Assembly: GCF_000002235.5 (NCBI RefSeq)
Contig: NW_022145549.1
Coordinates: 124,001 to 188,000 of the forward strand
From: Strongylocentrotus purpuratus
Taxonomy: Eukaryota; Echinodermata; Echinoidea; Camarodonta; Strongylocentrotidae
DNA: 64,000 nt
Direction of reading: 5' to 3'
The position numbers were made by a program, and so were the translations under genes. Under the pieces are notes generated by a model. The model did no database searches. It saw only the letters and a list, made by a program, of their open reading frames with translations, and was not told where the DNA came from. Of the stretch, positions 31,301-42,859 are shown piece by piece (the stretch's first letter is position 1; each line of letters starts with the position of its first letter).

Positions 31301-34300
31301 ATCTCCCATGATAATAGAAAATATGAATGCTTTGAATCAACACTTTATGCCTTCTAAAAAAAAAATTACAAAATATTTTCAAGGATGCTAATGGCTTCCC
31401 ATAAATTTTAAGTCCAACTTAGAGATAAGTTCAACTTAGGATCTTTGTGAAACACCCCCCAGGAGTTCTAAATGAATCACCTTCTACTCCTAAAATTGGC
31501 AACAATTGTTTGAATTTTCCAAAGTTTTATAAACCCTCTCTCAAAGATGACACTCAACCGGTGTGATGGCTCAGTCAGTAGAGCGTCTGCCTCACAACCG
31601 GGAGGTCATGGGTTCGAATCCCGGCCGCGTCATACCAAAAGACGTTAAAAGACGGGAGTTGCTGCTACCTTGTTTGGCGTTCAACAGTAAGGGATCGACG
31701 TCGATCTGGCGCTGCTCAGTGGCTGCTGGGCTCACGATCAATTGGGCAAAAGTAATTCCCATTTTCGGTTTAACCTAATAAATTTTGAGTGGACTTTAAA
31801 AGATTATTATTATTATTATTATTATTATATTGGTTTAATAATATGTATTTGTTACAGGATGGTTCAGTAATGTTATGGGATATGCGGAAAGCTAAACCAG
31901 CACAGCGTCTATCCTGTCCTTCAGGCCTGCCTACAAGTGTAGTTTGGAAACCAGGAGAATCCTATGTTATAGCAGTCGGTAAGCTTTAAAGTGACTTGGT
32001 AACATCTTATTTATTTATTTATTTATTTCTGATATTTAGACAGGGTGACTCATTATCACCAATAATGGTGGTCTTCCATGAGGCCCTGTTTAACTTAATG
32101 AGGTACATTATAGTTTAACAAATATATATATGATAATAATATTAATAACAAAATCTTGAACATGAATTTATAACAGCAATAAACAATAAGTAAGAACATA
32201 TATACATATATACATTGTTGAATGTTGATGAAAAATCTGCGTAATTTTTGTATGAAATGTTATACTTACCGGTACTATTTTCCTTCTACTGTACTAACCC
32301 TCTAATGTGCAAAAAATCCTGAAAAATTCTCAAACCACAAAGATATCAATAATTTTCTTTGAAGGCGTCACTGTGCAACACCCTCTAACAGTAAATTCTC
32401 CCAACCGTTTTGGATTTTCCCAACCATTTTTCCATTGAAAAAAAACACACGTCTGTCTTTTTTAATGTCTGGAACGGTACATGTAGAGCCAATTCATTGC
32501 TTTGTGACGATTTACATTCACCTAAAATGTGATTAAATTGGAGTAATATACATGTAGTTGGAAGAATTAAGGAATCGATCAGATGAGTATTTCCCAATTT
32601 TTATCATTAGCAATGGTCTGTTTTCACTCAAACTTTCAGATTATCTTTAATTGTACCTCTAGCATTGAAGTCACTACCTAAGCACCATTTTCTCTCATCC
32701 CTTTAAAGTCAATTTCTTCCTCATAGTTTGATGAATGATCCAGCTATGTTGTTTTTAACGATGTCATCCTTGACCGAGTAGACCTAACAAAGATAATTTT
32801 GTCATTTAAATTGTATGTTCTTTCAAATTTGACACTCAGTTTTTCATTTTCTCACAATGAAATATTTTGTGTAGCGCCATCTGCAACAAAACTTAAAGGT
32901 AATACAAAGTTTTGGGAAATTTTGAAAATTGGGTGGATAGTGATTCTTTACCATTTCGATAGATTTGGATGCCCCTGTGGATGTGTAACAAGCACTAGGA
33001 AATTTAGCCCCTAAAACACTTTTGCTTTCGAGAAAAATTGAATATAAAAATTTACCGGTGCTCCCGGTAAATTTGGATAAATTTCAAATAGTGCCTACAG
33101 CCGTACAATGGTAGCTGCGACCATGAAAATATTAGAATATGTAGTTGTGATATATAATTTCCAAACGGGAATAGCTAGTCGGTCGATTTTAGTCAAGAAA
33201 CATTGTTTTATAGCTTAATTAATATCTTGACCCTGAGAGGGAGCTATACAACATAAAGAGATTATTATTAACAATTTCATAACTTTAGACTCGATTTCAA
33301 CTGCGACAACGATCACTGAATATTATAGGATCGCATATGCTTCCAATATATATTTATTTGGACCAAACTCATGATCCCATACCAGAACTTTGTATTACCT
33401 TTAACTTAACTATCCATCTAAGTATCAGCTGAGATGTACAGGGGTATTATTGTGTTTAGGGCCTGTCTTATGAAGAGAATATGGATTAGAATCGATCCCC
33501 AGCTTAAAACCAATAATTTTAATTTTTTTTAAAAACCTGATGAGTTTTATTGGTCAGGAAACAATGATTTACAAAATATTAAATTAAATATTACATTTTT
33601 TTGCAGAAAAATAAAGGAATAATCATATTGTTTCACACTTACAATCATGTTGTTTCACATTTCAGTGTAACATTAAAAAACAATCACCACAACATGAACA
33701 AAACAAAAAATGTTGCAACAAAAACAAACAAATCTATCCCCTGAAATGTTTTGCACATAAAATAACGTTTATCATAAAGCAACGCAGAAATACTTGCTGA
33801 TAATTATGGTGATTGGTACATTTGAGTTTTGCTTTTTAAAGGTAAAGACCAGTATTGGAGACACCCCAATTTCAAAAAATGAAATGGAAGCTCTTTATTA
33901 CCAATGATCAATCATGTGAAAGAATATGTTTTGACTATTATACATGATGATACAAATTTTGCAGGGAAACCGCTTACTAATTGATATAGTTGGTAAATTA
34001 GTTTATCTCTTGGACTGTGAGAGATAAACGCATGTGTTGCGCACGTGTGCGTAGTCCCATATACATCTTTCTGTGTACAGTGCTTGTAACTTTACGAAGT
34101 CTGGGCCAAATTTCTTATCATTTTGATGATTCCAGAACCTTGCAGTACACACCTATACTTATATGCTAGATGATCAACCTTTTCTGATCGATTCCACAAC
34201 GTTTCTTTCACACAATGCAATCGCATGACCATAACTGGTCTTTATCTTTAAATGATGTATCAAATGTTACATATTTAATGCTTTGAAATTCCTTGCCTTT

Positions 34301-36608
34301 GTATTTTGTGCTGTGCAGGTGACGAGAGTGGTAGCATCACTCTACTAGACGCTCGTAGTCATCAAAACGCAGCTATTGTTACATCAGCTCACACGAGGGC
34401 AGTACACAGGCTAGCCTTCTCCACCAAATCGTAAGCTAATTTCTATCTCATTTTTTAGTCTGTTGCATTGTGCCTATGCGTGCTATTCAGTTTTAGCATG
34501 AGTGGTGATTAGGTGAATTGGTATGAATTTGGTGTTTGACTCTTATTTATTATTTCTTCTAGTTCATTCCCATCAACTTCTCTGCAATAGGCTTTTTTCA
34601 TAATGTAACCAAATTTAATGCATACTTTGTGAAGTGCCTCATACAAATCACCCCTTTAATCTCAACAGTCAGAATGCGAATGGCATACAGTATTTTTGTT
34701 AGGTAGGACAAACGTGACTTGCCCCTACCTAGCAACACATAAAATATGAAGTGTGCATTCTGACTATTGAAATACAATTATTCTTTACAGGTGAATAAAA
34801 TAATTACATGTACTTAAAGGTAAAGACCAGTATTGGAAGCGCCCCAATTTCAAAAAATGAAATGGAAGCTTTTATACCAATCATGTGAAAGAATATGTTT
34901 TGAATATTACATGACGATAACATTTTTGACGGGAAACCGCCTACTGATTGATATATTTGGTAAATTAGTATATCTATATACTGTTGAGAGATACAAATGC
35001 ACGTGTCGCGCACGTGTGTGTAGTCCCATATACATCTTTCTGTGTACAGTGGTTCTTATATTATGAAGACTTGGCCAAATTTCTTATAATTTTTATGATT
35101 CCAGAACCTTGCAGTACATCTATGCTAGATGATCAACCTTTTCTGATCAATTTCACGTTTCTTTCACTATGCAATTGCATGACCATAACTGGTCTTTAGC
35201 TTTAAAGTTTGAAAATTCTTTAAATGATTTCATTTCAATGGTATGATCTGGAGGATGGTTTAGGCTGCTTTCAACTTTTTTCCCCCTGGCGCATCTTGTA
35301 TCTTGTATTCATCGTGAACCTTATTTTTTAAAATTTTTGTTGTTGTTGTTGAAATAAATCTTTATTTAGATAAAATCACAGATAGTACATAAATATTCAT
35401 AACAAAGCACTTAATCACATGTTTAAATGAGATCAAAGCAAATTATATATCTCTTTTTACTTGATAGCAGATTGTAAATCAGTAATTGTCTTCTTCCACT
35501 TAGTTATATTCAAATCTGTTGTCTTAGTTGTATTTTCCTCTACTTCTATTTTGTATTTCAACATAACCAAAAATATTTGCTTATTATTCTCGTTACTACA
35601 TTTTTATTAAATTGATTTCCAAGTATTAAATCAATATGCGTCATGAAAACCATATGCAACACAAAAGGGTGAGAACTTAACATTTTTACAGAAGGAGTTA
35701 CATAATAATATTTCAATAACGTTCCAAAATGGGTAAATATGTTCGCATTCAAAAAATACATGTATAATAGTACCAGGTTTTTTACAGTAATAACACAAAT
35801 TGTTTTCTTTGATTTTCCATTTGAATAAATTAACAGGTGTTGGTAAAATATTATACATAAATTTAAAGTTGAATTGTATCAAGTAATTATCAAGTAATTA
35901 ACCTTATTTTATTTATCAATACTTTTCTTCCCAGTCCTCTCTTACTTGCATCTGTATCTGATGATTGTACAGCAGCAGTTACTGAACTACAACCAGAGCT
36001 CAAACAAATGTAAGTTTGATCCCCCTTTTCAAAATTAATTTCATTGGGCTGATGAAGAAACTGTACTCTTGACAGTTGAAGAAAGAATATAAAACAATAT
36101 ACATACCGTTAAAGGGAGAGGGTCATCAGTTTCCATGAGCAGAAGGCCATAGTTCACCGACACCAGACTTGGTGGCCATACCATTAATGGCTGTCCAGAT
36201 GTTGTGTGTCTGGACAGATTGTGTATCCAAACGGTTGGCCAAAAAATGGTAATTTGAAGAAGTTTACATGCAGTATTTCATTAATATTGAAGATTATGTT
36301 AGACGATGTTATAAAGGATAAATATTTATGACGATTAATGCTATTTGATGAATACATTTTTGTTATATCTGAAGGTAAAAGTGATGGCTTTATTCTGTTC
36401 ATAAAGCATCTAGACACACAACCCTCCCCATCATACTGTATTTTCACACATTGATTTTGTTTGCCTTTGCAGATACCGTAGCTATGCCCACAATGACTTT
36501 GTTCATGGACTATCCTGGGATTCTCAGAGTAACAAGCTTCTAACCTGTGGTTGGGATCGCCAAGTCATATCTCATGATATCAACATAGCAACATCAATGG
36601 CCGTTTAG
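28388..36608 (+). CDS. WDR77: methylosome protein 50 (WD repeat protein 77), first coding exon missing
   Basis: Seven exons join in frame: 28388-28573, 29263-29398, 30192-30312, 31858-31978, 34319-34430, 35935-36009 and 36473-36608 (stop TAG), giving 295 residues. The product aligns by eye along human WDR77 from about residue 40 to the end: a start like GSVILAASGLTGRLWTGSLW, then CSAGVRTEAGITDVEW, then WD blades ending IKLWDLAT, VMLWDMR and TCGWDRQVISHDI. In known animals MEP50 is a seven-blade WD40 cofactor that binds PRMT5 and presents substrates (Sm proteins, histones H2A/H4) for symmetric arginine dimethylation in cytoplasm and nucleus. The entry exon starts after a phase-1 intron, so one upstream exon with the first ~35-40 residues is needed; I could not find it between 25.0 and 28.4 kb. 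The last codons run into a minisatellite. It converges on SND1. Confidence 0.93.
28950..29125. repeat. family J repeat in a WDR77 intron
   Basis: Shares TTTGTTTTGCATTGAACTC, GGGGCAAATTCGCCC and CCCCCGTGTATTTG with the other copies, inverted relative to 18305-18500. Confidence 0.75.
29423..29569. mobile_element. ~147 bp palindromic MITE (family F)
   Basis: Ends GGGACCCGTTTCACAAAG and GTTTTGTGAAACACCCC are inverted, and the interior also folds (GTGACAAATC / GTCACTGATGACAAG). Other copies at 30601, 47293, 48012, 55318 and 63022. Confidence 0.75.
29700..30188 (+). mobile_element. long family C element abutting a WDR77 splice acceptor
   Basis: The right portion (AGTCCCATATACATCTTTCT, TTGCAGTACACACC, GATCAACCTTTTCTGATCGA, CATAACTGGTCTTTATCT) matches 33836-34251 and 34814-35205; the left portion matches 55640-55880 inverted. 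It ends in TTAA at 30185-30188, three bases before the AG at 30190-30191. Confidence 0.7.
30349..30550. repeat. ~200 bp near-perfect hairpin in a WDR77 intron
   Basis: The left arm from GACAAAATATACAGTTCCTC is repeated inverted to GAGGAACTGTATATTTTGTC. The arms are about 90 bp with few mismatches and a short loop near 30440. It starts 36 nt after the donor at 30313. Confidence 0.9.
30601..30749. mobile_element. family F palindromic MITE
   Basis: Ends GGACCCTGTTTCATAAAAC and GTTTTATGAAACGGGCCC. Interior CTGATTGGCTGAGAGCAAAT as in the 47.3 kb copy. Confidence 0.8.
31149..31460. mobile_element. ~310 bp MITE with GGGGTGTTTCACAAAGATCC ends (family A)
   Basis: Inverted ends of about 50 bp (TGTTTCACAAAGATCCTAAG / CTTAGGATCTTTGTGAAACA, continuing into AACTTAGAGATAAGTT). 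Further copies at 38201, 40966, 42348, 42860 and 43421. Confidence 0.9.
31560..31826 (+). mobile_element. tRNA-derived SINE, 267 bp
   Basis: Head TGGCTCAGTCAGTAGAGCG (A box) and GGTTCGAATCCCGGCC (B box), body GGCGTTCAACAGTAAGGGAT and GATCAATTGGGCAAAAG, tail (ATT)n. A full inverted copy lies at 58622-58895. Its tail ends about 30 nt before the WDR77 acceptor at 31857. Confidence 0.85.
32893..33404. mobile_element. ~510 bp TTAA-flanked MITE (family B)
   Basis: TTAA then AGGTAATACAAAGTTTTGGG at the left; ACTTTGTATTACCT then TTAA at the right. Copies at 41839-42329 and 57111-57604 have the same TTAA borders. Interior words CCGGTAAATTT and GGTAGCTGCGACCATGAAAA are shared. In a WDR77 intron. Confidence 0.9.
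33836..34251. mobile_element. ~415 bp TTAA-flanked MITE (family C)
   Basis: TTAA then AGGTAAAGACCAGTATTGG at the left; CCATAACTGGTCTTTATCT then TTAA at the right. In a WDR77 intron. Confidence 0.9.
34814..35205. mobile_element. ~390 bp TTAA-flanked MITE (family C)
   Basis: Same ends as 33836-34251 with TTAA on both sides, so two independent copies sit in neighbouring WDR77 introns. Confidence 0.9.
35320..35905 (-). mobile_element. 5'-truncated LINE, 3' end of the reverse transcriptase ORF
   Basis: The minus strand encodes a zf-RVT-like C-terminal segment: NFKFMYNILPTPVNLFKWKI followed by NLCYYCKKPG, then IIHVFFECEHIYPFW (a CxxC...HxxxxC pattern). This motif typically follows the reverse transcriptase in several LINE clades. 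A frameshift separates the last part (about 35560-35760) from it. The 3' end reads TTCAACAACAACAAC. It lies in a WDR77 intron with its 5' edge about 30 nt from the acceptor at 35934. Confidence 0.75.
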
Positions 36609-37455
36609 ACAGTTCCAGCTATGGTCCTTTAGACAGCTCCAGCTATGGTCCTTTAGACAGCTCCATCTACAGCCCTTTAGACAGCTCCATCTACAGCCCT
36701 TTAGACAGCTCCATCTACGGCCCTTTAGACAGTTCCATCAACACCCTTTAGACAGCTCCATCTATGGCGCTTTAGACAATTCCACCAACGTCCTTTAGAC
36801 AGTTCCACCAACGTCCTTTAGACAGTTCCATCAACGCCCTTTAGACAGCTCCATCTACGCCATTTAGACAGCTCCATCTACGGCCCTTTACAGAGCTCCA
36901 TCTACGCCATTTAGACAGCTCCATCTACGGCCCTTTACACAGCTCCATCTACGCCATTTAGACAGCTCCATCTACGGCCCTTTAGACAGTTCCATCAACG
37001 CCCTTTAGACAGCTCCATCTATGGCCCTTTAGACAGTTCCACCAACGTCCTTTAGACAGTTCCACCAACGTCCTTTAGACAGTTCCATCAACGCCCTTTA
37101 GACAGCTCCATCTACGCCATTTAGACAGCTCCATCTACGGCCCTTTACAGAGCTCCATCTACGCCATTTACACAGCTCCATCTATGCCATTTAGACAGCT
37201 CCATCTACGGCCCTTTACGTAGCTCCATCTACGGCCCTTTAGACAGCTCCATCTACGGCCCTTTAGACAGTTCCATCTACGGTCCTTTAGACAGCTCCAT
37301 CTACGCCCTTTAGACAGTTCCATCAACGTCCTTTAGACAGTTCCATCTACTGCCCTTTAGACAGCTCCAGCTAAGGTCCTTTAGACAGCTCCATCAATGG
37401 CCCTTAGACAGCTCCATCAACGCCCTTTAGACAGCAACATCAATGGCCCTTTAGA
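36600..37455 (+). repeat. 23-24 bp minisatellite starting at the WDR77 stop
   Basis: About 36 units of the type ACAGCTCCATCTACGG plus CCCTTTAG, with 23-bp variants (CTACGCCATTTAG). The first degenerate unit includes the last WDR77 codons: CATCAATGGCC then GTTTAGACAG, so the TAG stop is the TTTAG of the unit. Homogenised sub-blocks (for example 36760-36960 and 37030-37190) repeat the same variant order. Confidence 0.95.
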
Positions 37456-38200
37456 CATTCCTCTATATCTAGTGCTGTACCAACCACCCCAAAAATATTT
37501 TGCTCTGTGTGTTAATAGGGGTTTGACATTGTTATACTCGATTCACCTGCAAGGAACCAAATCCAACTCGGGTTCCATGTGCTTGGCTTTATGTTCTTGA
37601 TTTGCCTCAGGTTTGTTAACCCCTAGAATGCTAGGTACCGGTAAGATAATTGAGTTTGAGTTTGTACATTCCAGCTGTACACAAGTTTTTTGTTTGTTTA
37701 GGTCATTGCATGGTGCACTTTATTATACAACATTGTGCCATTAAGGAGTTTATGTAGTGCAAGGTTAACTATAAACAAATACAGTACTTTAATATAAGAA
37801 ATTTCTTGCAACACTAGCTTTCTACAAATCCTAAAAGATAGCTGTTTTGCAGTACGGTAATGACATTTTTTTGGAGGTTGCCCAAAGATAATAGTCGTCA
37901 TATTGCTTGATGATTATAACAACAGAGCCTGTGCATGAGGTTCATCCCGAAATCGTTCAAGCAACGGGCTAGAGCAGGGCAAATTCAGTGTTTGCACTGC
38001 ATGGTGTGATCACCACACCATTGTTCAGCACCAAATTGTCTAGAACTAGCAACTTTTACCAAGTTGGCCAGTATGATGTCACTCCTGATTGTCTCACGGT
38101 AATATAATCATTGGATAGCAGTCAACATTGACATTGTGTGTATTCATAGCGTTGCATATCTACGTGTTTAGTTTATTTATAACCTTCCAGCGCAAGAACT
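37456..38200. other. no gene seen
   Basis: Possible WDR77 3' UTR or intergenic sequence. I recognise no exon or repeat. Confidence 0.5.
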
Positions 38201-38480
38201 GGCGTTTCACAAAGATCCCAAGTCAAACTTAACTCTAAGCTGGACTCAATACTATGGACTTAATAGTATGGAGAGCCATTTGTAGCCTTAAATAAAATAT
38301 AGTCAAAAGCAAAAATTGAAGTATTTTAGACTTTTTATAAATTCCACATCATGAACATGAAATCTCCTTGATAATAAAAAAATGTAGATAATTTGAATCA
38401 ACATTTTATGCCTTTTAAAATAACTTTTACAAAAATATTTTCATAGATGCTCAACTTAGGATCTTTGTGAAACACTCCTG
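38201..38480. mobile_element. family A MITE, shortened
   Basis: GCGTTTCACAAAGATCCCAA at the left and TTAGGATCTTTGTGAAACAC at the right. Part of the right inner arm is missing. Confidence 0.8.
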
Positions 38481-38714
38481 GATAAATTTATGATGATGTC
38501 ATGCCTCGTACCCGCCAAAAAGATTCATATTTACACGACTGTATAATGTGTAGCAGCCTACATGTGTCTCCTTGTATTATCTTGAATGCCTGTTAAGTAT
38601 ACTTTGAGAGTTTCAAGTCTTTATGAGATAAAAACAATGTTCAGCAAGTCATTATGGCCTGTGCATGTGAAAGGTGCACCTCATGAAGATGTCTGCAATT
38701 TCCTCTTCTTCTAT

Positions 38715-38850
38715 TTTTTTTGTTTTCATGCGATTGGAAAGTGTGCACATCGTGTGCTTCGATGAATGGGATAATAATATATGTAAAGCACTTACAGACC
38801 GTATAAGGTATTAAGCACTTTACATGTATAAATCCATACTTATTATTATT
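38715..38850 (+). mobile_element. SINE 3' fragment
   Basis: Words GTGTGCACATCGTGTGCTTC, GGGATAATAATATATGTAAA and TATTAAGCACTTTACATG, then an ATT-rich tail. Confidence 0.55.
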
Positions 38851-38955
38851 TCGTATTGTGTTTAACCTAGATAATAGTTTATACTTTTGGTATCCCTCCA
38901 TTTCATTGGATTGTACATTTATCATTTTGTACACTTTTATTTCATGTTTTGTGGA

Positions 38956-38971
38956 AATAAATCCAAATAAA
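38956..38971 (+). promoter_or_regulatory. two AATAAA hexamers, possible distal WDR77 poly(A) site
   Basis: AATAAA occurs at 38956-38961 and 38966-38971, 2.35 kb after the WDR77 stop. If used, the 3' UTR would include the 23-24 bp minisatellite, a MITE and a SINE tail. The assignment is weak. Confidence 0.2.
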
Positions 38972-39156
38972 AATACTGCAGCTGTGGTCAAACTCTTTCA
39001 ATGTTCATGGCTTCATTCTATTGAAATCTAATATATTGTAATCATTGAATGAAACATTTGATGATAGTGACTGTTGTGTAAATGCTCTTACAAGCGTGCA
39101 TCTCATGTTTATTGTGCTCCAATTTCACAACCCAATTAATTAGCCCAGAGGCCAAC

Positions 39157-39610
39157 AAGTATAGGGCTTGAGCATATCATATACCCATTGTATAAGTATA
39201 GGGCTTGAGCATATCATATACCCATTGTATTAAGTATAGGGCTTGAGCATATCATATACCCATTGTATTAAGTATAGGGCTTGAGCATATCATATACCCA
39301 TTGTAGTATAAGGCTTGAGCATATCATATACCCATTGTAGTATAGGGCTTGAGCATATTATACCCATTGTATATTAAGTACAGGGCTTGAGCATATCATA
39401 TACCCATTGTAGTATAGGGCTTGAGCATATCATATAACCCATTGTAGTGTAGGGCTCCAGCATATATACCCATTGTAGTATTGTGCTTGAGCATATATAC
39501 CCATTGTAGTAAAGGACTTGAGCATATCATATACCCATTGTAGTATAGGGCTTGAGCATATCATATACCCATTGTAGTATAGGGCTTGAGTATATCATAT
39601 ACCCATTGTA
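39157..39610. repeat. ~36-41 bp minisatellite, about 12 units
   Basis: Unit AGTATAGGGCTTGAGCATAT followed by CATATACCCATTGT. Units vary in length by small indels, mainly TTA after TTGT and loss of TCATA. Not a CRISPR: there are no unique spacers. Confidence 0.95.
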
Positions 39611-39645
39611 CATGTATAAGGAAAACATGTAGACTAATGTCTTGA

Positions 39646-40524
39646 CAAAAAATAAATGCACTTGCAAGGTTGTGTATTCAGACAGTTGATTAAACAGCAT
39701 TTCAAAGAAGTTTAAAAGCAATATTTCATTAATCTTTTAAGACTTATGCTGGACATAAGTGTCTGTGATATGGTGTTATATTGAAGCCCTAACAAAATTG
39801 CACTCCAAAATGATCAAGAAGTGCCTCAAAAAAGTAAAAACCTTAGAGTGACTGGTTTTACCATACTCATTTTCCCCAATAGACCACAGTGTTATGAAAA
39901 CTGGCAAACACAAATTTTAATTTAGATTTTCGATCATACATATCTTGATAATTAGACAGGCGATCGGCTTGTAAAAGTCATAGGGTTCCTGACTGACCTA
40001 AAGGTTTATAATTATCATTTCATTGCAGCACGAGCTAAATCAAGGAATTTTTTTTGAAGGATCTAGGACAAAGTTACCGGATCCCTTTAAAAAGACTTGG
40101 TAACATTGCCTCAGATTCTGAAACAAAATCATGGATTTAGCTCATGCTGCAATCATAACTACAAACCTTTAGGTCAGTCAGGAATCCCATGACTTTTACA
40201 TGCGGATTGCCTGTCTGATTATCAAGATATGTATGATCGAAAATCTAAATTAAAATTTGTGTTTGCCAGTTTTCATAACACTGTGGTCTATTGGGGAAAA
40301 TGAGTATGGTAAAACCAGTCACTCTAAGGTTTTTACTTTTTTGAGGCACTTCTTGATCATTTTGGAGTGCAATTTTGTTAGGGCTTCAATATAACACCAT
40401 ATCACAGACACTTATGTCCAGCATAAGTCTTAAAAGATTAATGAAATATTGCTTTTAAACTTCTTTGAAATGCTGTTTAATCAACTGTCTGAATACACAA
40501 CCTTGCAAGTGCATTTATTTTTTG
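39646..40524. repeat. 879-bp palindrome containing two opposed family E copies
   Basis: The left arm from CAAAAAATAAATGCACTTGC runs inward to about 40075 and reappears inverted out to 40524 with few differences. The arms include family E and its outer flank (CAAAGAAGTTTAAAAGCAAT), so more than the transposon was inverted. The arms meet near GGATCCCTTTAAAAAGACTT. Confidence 0.9.
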
Positions 40525-40529
40525 GAAAT

Positions 40530-40715
40530 CAAAATCAAATTTTACATTTTCCTAACAGTTTTCATAACCTCAGTCTTTCGGGAAAACGAGTATGGTAAAA
40601 CTGGTCACTCAAAGATTTTTTATTTTTTTGAGGCACTTCTTGATCATTTTGATGCGCAATTTTTTTTAGGGCTTCAACATTACACCATATCACAGACACT
40701 GATAACACGTAGGGC
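40530..40715 (-). mobile_element. family E fragment
   Basis: A third, more diverged family E piece directly after the palindrome (GAGGCACTTCTTGATCATTT, ATATCACAGACACTGATAAC). Confidence 0.75.
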
Positions 40716-40965
40716 CCTTACAGGATGCCTTTAACACCTCTTCCTTTCTTTCTCCTTACTTGCTCCTTTCTTTCTGCTGCCCTCTACGTGTGTAATCAGT
40801 TGATCTTCATCTTTCCTCTTCACAGTTACATACCATCCCAGTCTACCGTATCTAATCTTCTCCCTTATTCCGTCACTTTTACTTCCCTTCGCACCTCATC
40901 GTTCCCCTCCTCTCACACCTCTCAGACATCTCATCTCTGCAGCTTCCAGCTTCTTCACATGCCCA

Positions 40966-41320
40966 GGGGGGTGTTTCACAAAGATTCTAAGTCGAACTTA
41001 ACTCAAGTTGGACTTAAATATTAGGGAGAGAATATTTTCAAGGATGCTAATGGCTTTCAATAATTGTTGAAAGCCATTAGCATCCTTGAAAATATTCTGA
41101 AAACTTCTTTCAAAAGGCATAAAATGTTGATTTAAATCATTCATATTTTCTATTAACATGGGAGATTTCATGTTCTTGATGCGGAATTTATGAAAAGTCT
41201 AAAATACTTGAATTTTTGCTTTTGAATATATTTCATTATAAGGCTACAAATGGCTCTCCCTAATATTTAAGTCCAACTTAGAGATAAGTTAAACTTAGGA
41301 TCTTTGTGAAACACCCCCAG
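40966..41320. mobile_element. family A MITE with internal hairpin
   Basis: Family A ends at both sides. The centre (about 41028-41098) has a second exact inverted word (TTTTCAAGGATGCTAATGGC / GCCATTAGCATCCTTGAAAA). Confidence 0.9.
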
Positions 41321-41838
41321 GTCTCTCCTCCATATAATGGAGAGCTTTCGATTTGCACGACTGACGTGATCTACGACATGAAACGGTCACAGAGACCTGC
41401 GCATGCGTCAAGTTGAGGATTAAGTCCTCAATTAGATCCTACGACAGCATTCAAGGTAAATCTTCATTCCGGTAGTGGTGAAAATGAGAACTTCAGCTGA
41501 AAATTGATCTCTACAAGAGCGGGTTGCCGTCGAGTAGCGACATCAAAAGTTTTTTTTTAAGACGGGGACTTGTGAGAAGACGTGGCACAGTGAGTAAATT
41601 TCACACTGTAGATCAAGTAGGTTGTAAGGATCAAAGGCTACCCAATGTTACCGGGTGGGCCATCCTCTTCTATACTTGGGCTCTTATAGTCTCATTCTAT
41701 TGTCGGTCATTACACCACACTTTTCCTGTGCCTAAAAGGGGTGCATACAGGCATAAATGCGTATACACATGGCAAAAACACACTGGTCAAATTTGGTTGA
41801 AATTTGGGCTTAGCAAAGTTAGCACAATTTTGCATTTG

Positions 41839-42329
41839 TTAAAGGTATTACAAAGTTTTGCTATGGCGTCATGAATTTGGTTCAAATTAACATATTGGAA
41901 GCATATGCGTTCCTACAATATTCATTGATCGTTGTCCCGGTTGAAATTGAGTCTAAAGTTGTGGAGTTATGAAGTTATAAGGTCTCAAGGTCAAGATATT
42001 AATTTAGCTATGAAACGATGTTTCTTGACTAAAATCGACCGATTATCTATTCCCGTTTGGAAATTATACATCACAACTACATATTCTGAGATTTTCATGG
42101 TCGCAGCTACCATTGTACGACCGTAGGCGCTATTTGAAATTTATCAAAATTTACCGGGAGCACCGGTAAATTTTTATATTCAATTTTTCTCGAAAACAGA
42201 AGTGTTTTAGGGGTCAATTTTTGTAGTGCTTATAATACATCCACAGGGGCATCCAAATATATCAAAATTGTAAAGATTCACTATCCACCCAAATTTTTAA
42301 AATTTCCCAAAACTTTGTATTACCTTTAA
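41839..42329. mobile_element. family B MITE, TTAA-flanked
   Basis: TTAA then AGGTATTACAAAGTTTTG at the left; AAACTTTGTATTACCT then TTAA at the right. Orientation opposite to 32893-33404 by the order of inner words. Confidence 0.9.
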
Positions 42330-42347
42330 ATAAACATCTTAGACACC

Positions 42348-42675
42348 AGGGTGTTTTTCACAAAGGTCCTAAGTTGAACTTACTGGTATCTCCAAGATGG
42401 ACTTAATAGTTATGGAAAGCCGTTAGTATCTTTGAAAATTCTTTGTAAAAGTTATTTAGAAAGGCTTAAAATGTTGATTCATATCATTCATATTCTCTAT
42501 CATCAAGAAGATATCATGTTCTTGAAGTGGAATTTATAAAAACTCTAAAATACTTGAATTTTCGCTTTTGAATATATTCTATTTTAAGGCTACAAATGGC
42601 TCTCCATAATATTTAAGTCCAACTTAGAGCTAAGCTCGACTAGGGATCTTTGTGAAACACCCCCCCCCCCCCCCC
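42348..42675. mobile_element. family A MITE
   Basis: GGGTGTTTTTCACAAAGGTC at the left; GATCTTTGTGAAACAC followed by a C run at the right. It starts 19 bp after the family B copy. Confidence 0.88.
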
Positions 42676-42859
42676 AGGTCAGGTTACAGACCTAAAATCC
42701 CCAGAGAAATCACTTCAACAGACAAGTTTCTTCTCAGAAAAGGTTTAATACTACTTGGCTGCTATACTAAAAATAAAAGTAATAAAATCCCATAAAGACA
42801 TATATGTTTTATAATGGAATATGAGCAATTGAAGTAGATGGCTAGTTCATCAAATACCA

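Noticed and set aside
31560-31640. Functional tRNA gene
   Set aside because: A and B boxes are present but the segment continues into a SINE body with an ATT tail and has another copy at 58.6-58.9 kb.
39157-39610. CRISPR-like repeat array
   Set aside because: Units are directly contiguous without unique spacers, and the genome is eukaryotic; it is a minisatellite.
41524-42126. Plus-strand frames as possible exons
   Set aside because: They overlap the family B MITE and have no splice or homology support.
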